6,139 nt of DNA from Bacillota bacterium (GTDB lineage Bacteria; Bacillota; Clostridia; Oscillospirales; Oscillospiraceae): NCBI GenBank assembly GCA_023393155.1, contig JAEWML010000162.1:1-6139 (forward strand). The letters run 5' to 3'. The notes beneath the pieces are model-generated. The model did no database searches. It was not told where the DNA came from and saw nothing but the letters and a program-made list of their open reading frames with translations. Both the position numbers and the translations under genes were made by a program. Numbering within the stretch: the stretch's first letter is position 1; each line of letters opens with the position of its first letter. Below, piece after piece: positions 4,901-6,139 of the stretch.

Positions 4901-6139
4901 AGCGCCACCCAGACGGTGGACGACACGCTTGTCACGGCCACCAAGCGGAACGGAAGCGATACCAAGGCCGTGAGCCGCCTGGTTTTTGACACAAGCATGC
5001 TTTCCAAGCGGGCAAACGGATTCGATGTATCCGGCAGCACCGGGTTTACTTACAGCGGCGGCCTCCACGAGCACCGTTATACGGAGAGCACGACCTCCAC
5101 CGTCAGCAATTTCGGATACGACGGCAGCGATAAAAATTTGTATTTTTATCTTCCCATGGAGACGCAGACGCTCACCGTAAACAATGAGAAGTTTCAGGTG
5201 ACGTGGAGCGGTGCGACAAAGGCGTTTACCGTGGCAAAGGCGAATCCGAACGCGCCTGTCATCAGTACGCCGGAAGCCCAAAAGCCCACCGTGACCGCCA
5301 TGGAGATCACCCCCACCACCAATGGAACCGTCAGCACGGCGACGGTGACGTCCGCCGCCATGGTGGACACGCTGGCCAAAGCGCTGAAGGCCGCCGAGGA
5401 GGCGGGAACCTCCGCGGGTCTGGAAATTAAGGTCAACGCGCCCTCGACAGCCACGGAGGTTCGGACCAGCATTCCCACAGCATCCATTTCCAGCGCCGTG
5501 GACGCATCCATTGCCGTGCTGTCCGTAAATACCCCGGTGGGAACCGTGGAGCTGAACGCGGCGGCGCTGAGCAGCGCGGTGCGGCAGGCGGGCTCCAATG
5601 CCAGCGTAACGGTGACTGTAAAGCAGGTAAGCGTTACATTACTGACCGCAGACCAGCAGAAGCTGGTTTCCGGCGGCGCGGTGGTTGAGGTGAGCATGTC
5701 CGCCGGAAGTCAAAGTATTACCCGCCTTGGCGGCGGAAGCGCGGCGATCACCGTTCCGGCAGGAACGGTGAAAAGCGGGGAGACAGCCCGGGTGTATTAC
5801 CTCAACAGCCGGGGCCGGCTGATCCTGATGACCGGCAGCTACAACGGGGACGACAACACGGTTACGTATTCCACGTCTCACCTGTCCAAATATGTGGTGC
5901 TGGCGCAGGAAAAGTGGGAAAGCCCCTTTGAAGACGTGGCAAGCACAGCCTGGTGCGCGGACGCGGTGGAGTTCGCCGCAGTTTCCGGCCTGTTCCAGGG
6001 AACCGGCGACACCGCTTTCTCTCCCAACGCGTCTATGACCCGGGCCATGCTGGTGTCGGTGCTGTGGCGTATGGAGGGAAAGCCTGCGGCGGAACAGTCC
6101 GCAGGATTCAGTGATGTGGCCGCGGACGCATGGTACGCC
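1910..6139 (+). CDS. giant modular SLH surface protein: cohesin-like, Big_2 x2, beta-helix regions (3' truncated by window edge)
   Basis: The frame is open for 1410 codons to the window edge. In order: signal peptide 1-31 (MKTWMKK start, cut after A-S-A); cohesin-like beta-sandwich about 38-162 (EGNTVSLTF, I-G-Y-D-S at 75-79, GPLFTLQFAIK from 126, GRYSFSI from 142); two Big_2-type Ig-like domains about 192-277 and 278-363 (WTSSDNKIATL from W230, WSSSATEIAAV from W316); a beta-helix-like region about 373-625 opening YYTLNEALAAAASGDTVKLL, with four x-C-T-(I/V) rungs; a PEGA-like beta domain about 641-719; a second beta-helix-like region about 734-992 with GAGIG repeats; a low-homology spacer to about 1115; an A/V/S/T-rich module to about 1337; then SLH 1 (FEDVASTAWCADAVEFAAV, TRAM at 1377-1380) and the start of SLH 2 (FSDVAADAWYA). 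About 100-130 further residues are expected. SLH domains would hold it on secondary wall polymer, displaying a long rod. Glycan or protein binding is plausible; no enzyme motif was seen. Domain names are from pattern reading: SLH and Big_2 firm, cohesin and PEGA tentative. Confidence 0.93.
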   Translation, partial: MKTWMKKSLSLAMALVLTLSLLVFEPLTASATTMVSSGNEVFTAETAVEGNTVSLTFGLSSIASSRPLRELNINIGYDSGVLTYGNCLNGDWTYGNMGLTVTDSASNVNVTFAPVANGSRGFKKAGPLFTLQFAIKDNSAPGRYSFSIGAGQTTDYTVWIGNSTSSKTPEARSLPSFLSDYFFLGDPSGIIKISEITGLPATQTAAFNDHTVQFTVGVLPANAQYQDLYWTSSDNKIATLNSSGLATLLKEGETTIRAEAADGSGVFAECVLTVTPGVSGITLWDEETADVSVGGTIPSKIYTISPATALNQMVTWSSSATEIAAVDPGTGVVTGVAAGDATITATTADGGYTASYPVRVVEGKAAGIGEAEYYTLNEALAAAASGDTVKLLRDHSATTVTLSQNNVTLDLNGRTLSVNTLEVPAGTEGVSIVSGAAGGTISLYRASALHGLVSVKGKITAIRDCTINCDPSRPGGDRDSLKLFRESGLELLNHCTVNGNVIIGGIAESISNCTVTGAIQAAGMAGGGGTEEYTAKIRSMTDCTVTMTGNGQNNSYAAVYSQYGEITIGSGTYISADGSPLHANGGRKGIIQVYDGLFKPKAGDKVWPDGAAEPIMLREDYEFSSVPDSEGFYTVVPGQTTGIFTLTVTPADAVVVVKDASNAVQSPLPTSNAAGGVYRYELVKKSEYTYSVSKSGMKTQSGPVRLGDRAVLSVSITLEQTGAVTPVTPGVISGGSTITSGGTYTIQSGATGTIVVMTKEPVTLAGSGISSLESKFSDLTVDCSVAGANLILRDLWINNNVGRGTASGDVNFGLNILNFTGKGNQLSVEGESLLETQEYVQGAGIHVPKGADLFIGGSGTLYLYKYSQGAGIGGNSYEACGTITFGGADIFIKGSKTGPLVGGDSLLGGVKNDPVYITGGTVVLINKANGAAIGASKQGKGAGPVYLQNGNLTIISDFLGSAIGYGGDRSGSAGTLYVSGGSFKAVRTDNSLKLNSDSATQTVDDTLVTATKRNGSDTKAVSRLVFDTSMLSKRANGFDVSGSTGFTYSGGLHEHRYTESTTSTVSNFGYDGSDKNLYFYLPMETQTLTVNNEKFQVTWSGATKAFTVAKANPNAPVISTPEAQKPTVTAMEITPTTNGTVSTATVTSAAMVDTLAKALKAAEEAGTSAGLEIKVNAPSTATEVRTSIPTASISSAVDASIAVLSVNTPVGTVELNAAALSSAVRQAGSNASVTVTVKQVSVTLLTADQQKLVSGGAVVEVSMSAGSQSITRLGGGSAAITVPAGTVKSGETARVYYLNSRGRLILMTGSYNGDDNTVTYSTSHLSKYVVLAQEKWESPFEDVASTAWCADAVEFAAVSGLFQGTGDTAFSPNASMTRAMLVSVLWRMEGKPAAEQSAGFSDVAADAWYA
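3302..3550 (+). repeat. x-C-T-(I/V) rung repeats in the first beta-helix region
   Basis: Within the large SLH protein the motifs DCTI, HCTV, NCTV and DCTV place cysteine at residues 465, 495, 513 and 543 (codons at 3302, 3392, 3446, 3536). The spacings are 30, 18 and 30 residues, consistent with equivalent positions on successive coils of a right-handed beta-helix. A further Cys is at 469. The repeats are diverged at DNA level apart from the recurrent TGCACCGTC/TGCACCATC core. Confidence 0.7.
4433..4810 (+). repeat. GAGIG-type repeats in the second beta-helix region
   Basis: The protein motif G-(A/S)-(G/A)-I appears as GAGIHV (residue 842), GAGIGG (869), GAAIGA (930) and GSAIGY (960); the 61-residue interval contains a diverged copy, GPLVGGD, near residue 900. 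Between them are beta-strand pairs of the type ITFGGADIFIKG, VYITGGTVVLINK, VYLQNGNLTIIS and LYVSGGSFKAV. GAGIGG repeats of this sort are common in large Clostridia surface proteins; their ligand is not known to me. Confidence 0.7.

Noticed and set aside
3356..5281. 641-codon open frame on the minus strand
   Set aside because: It is in exact codon register with the large SLH gene, so it stays open only because that gene uses no TTA, CTA or TCA codons between these points; it ends precisely where the sense gene has a CTA codon (3356-3358). It starts at TTG, and its translation shows no domain.

Overview
The window looks like a piece of a Gram-positive Clostridia chromosome, most plausibly an Oscillospiraceae-type gut anaerobe. 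The basis is three co-oriented genes for secreted or surface proteins, SLH (S-layer homology) domains of the style common in that group, a GLUG-repeat protein, strong Shine-Dalgarno sites, and a GC-rich coding composition (about 60-67% in the lines I counted outside one AT-richer patch). The taxonomic guess is inference; no marker gene is present.

Layout on the + strand. (1) Positions 2-280 hold the 3' end of an SLH surface-protein gene whose 5' part lies outside the window. (2) Positions 281-550 are a non-coding gap with a weak hairpin followed by a short T run, an orphan SD-like string and a T6 tract; the last bases carry the SD of the next gene. (3) Positions 551-1837 encode a complete 428-residue secreted GLUG-repeat protein with a signal peptide but no recognisable wall anchor. 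(4) Positions 1838-1909 contain a perfect 16-bp hairpin that lacks the U-tract of an ordinary terminator, then an SD. (5) Positions 1910-6139 are one uninterrupted reading frame of 1410 codons that runs off the right edge. It encodes a giant modular surface protein: signal peptide, cohesin-like beta-sandwich, two Big_2-type Ig-like domains, a first beta-helix-like region, a PEGA-like beta domain, a second beta-helix-like region with GAGIG repeats, a spacer, an A/V/S/T-rich module and the first one and a bit SLH domains.

Together this is a tandem cell-surface locus. The two SLH proteins would be held non-covalently on secondary wall polymer and display long beta-rich stalks. The GLUG protein between them would be exported alongside, either released or held by interaction. 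Binding of host or dietary glycans or adhesion is the natural guess, but no catalytic motif is visible and the ligand is unknown. There are no RNA genes, mobile elements, CRISPR arrays or minus-strand genes that I can support; the long minus-strand open frames are explained by codon bias of the sense genes.
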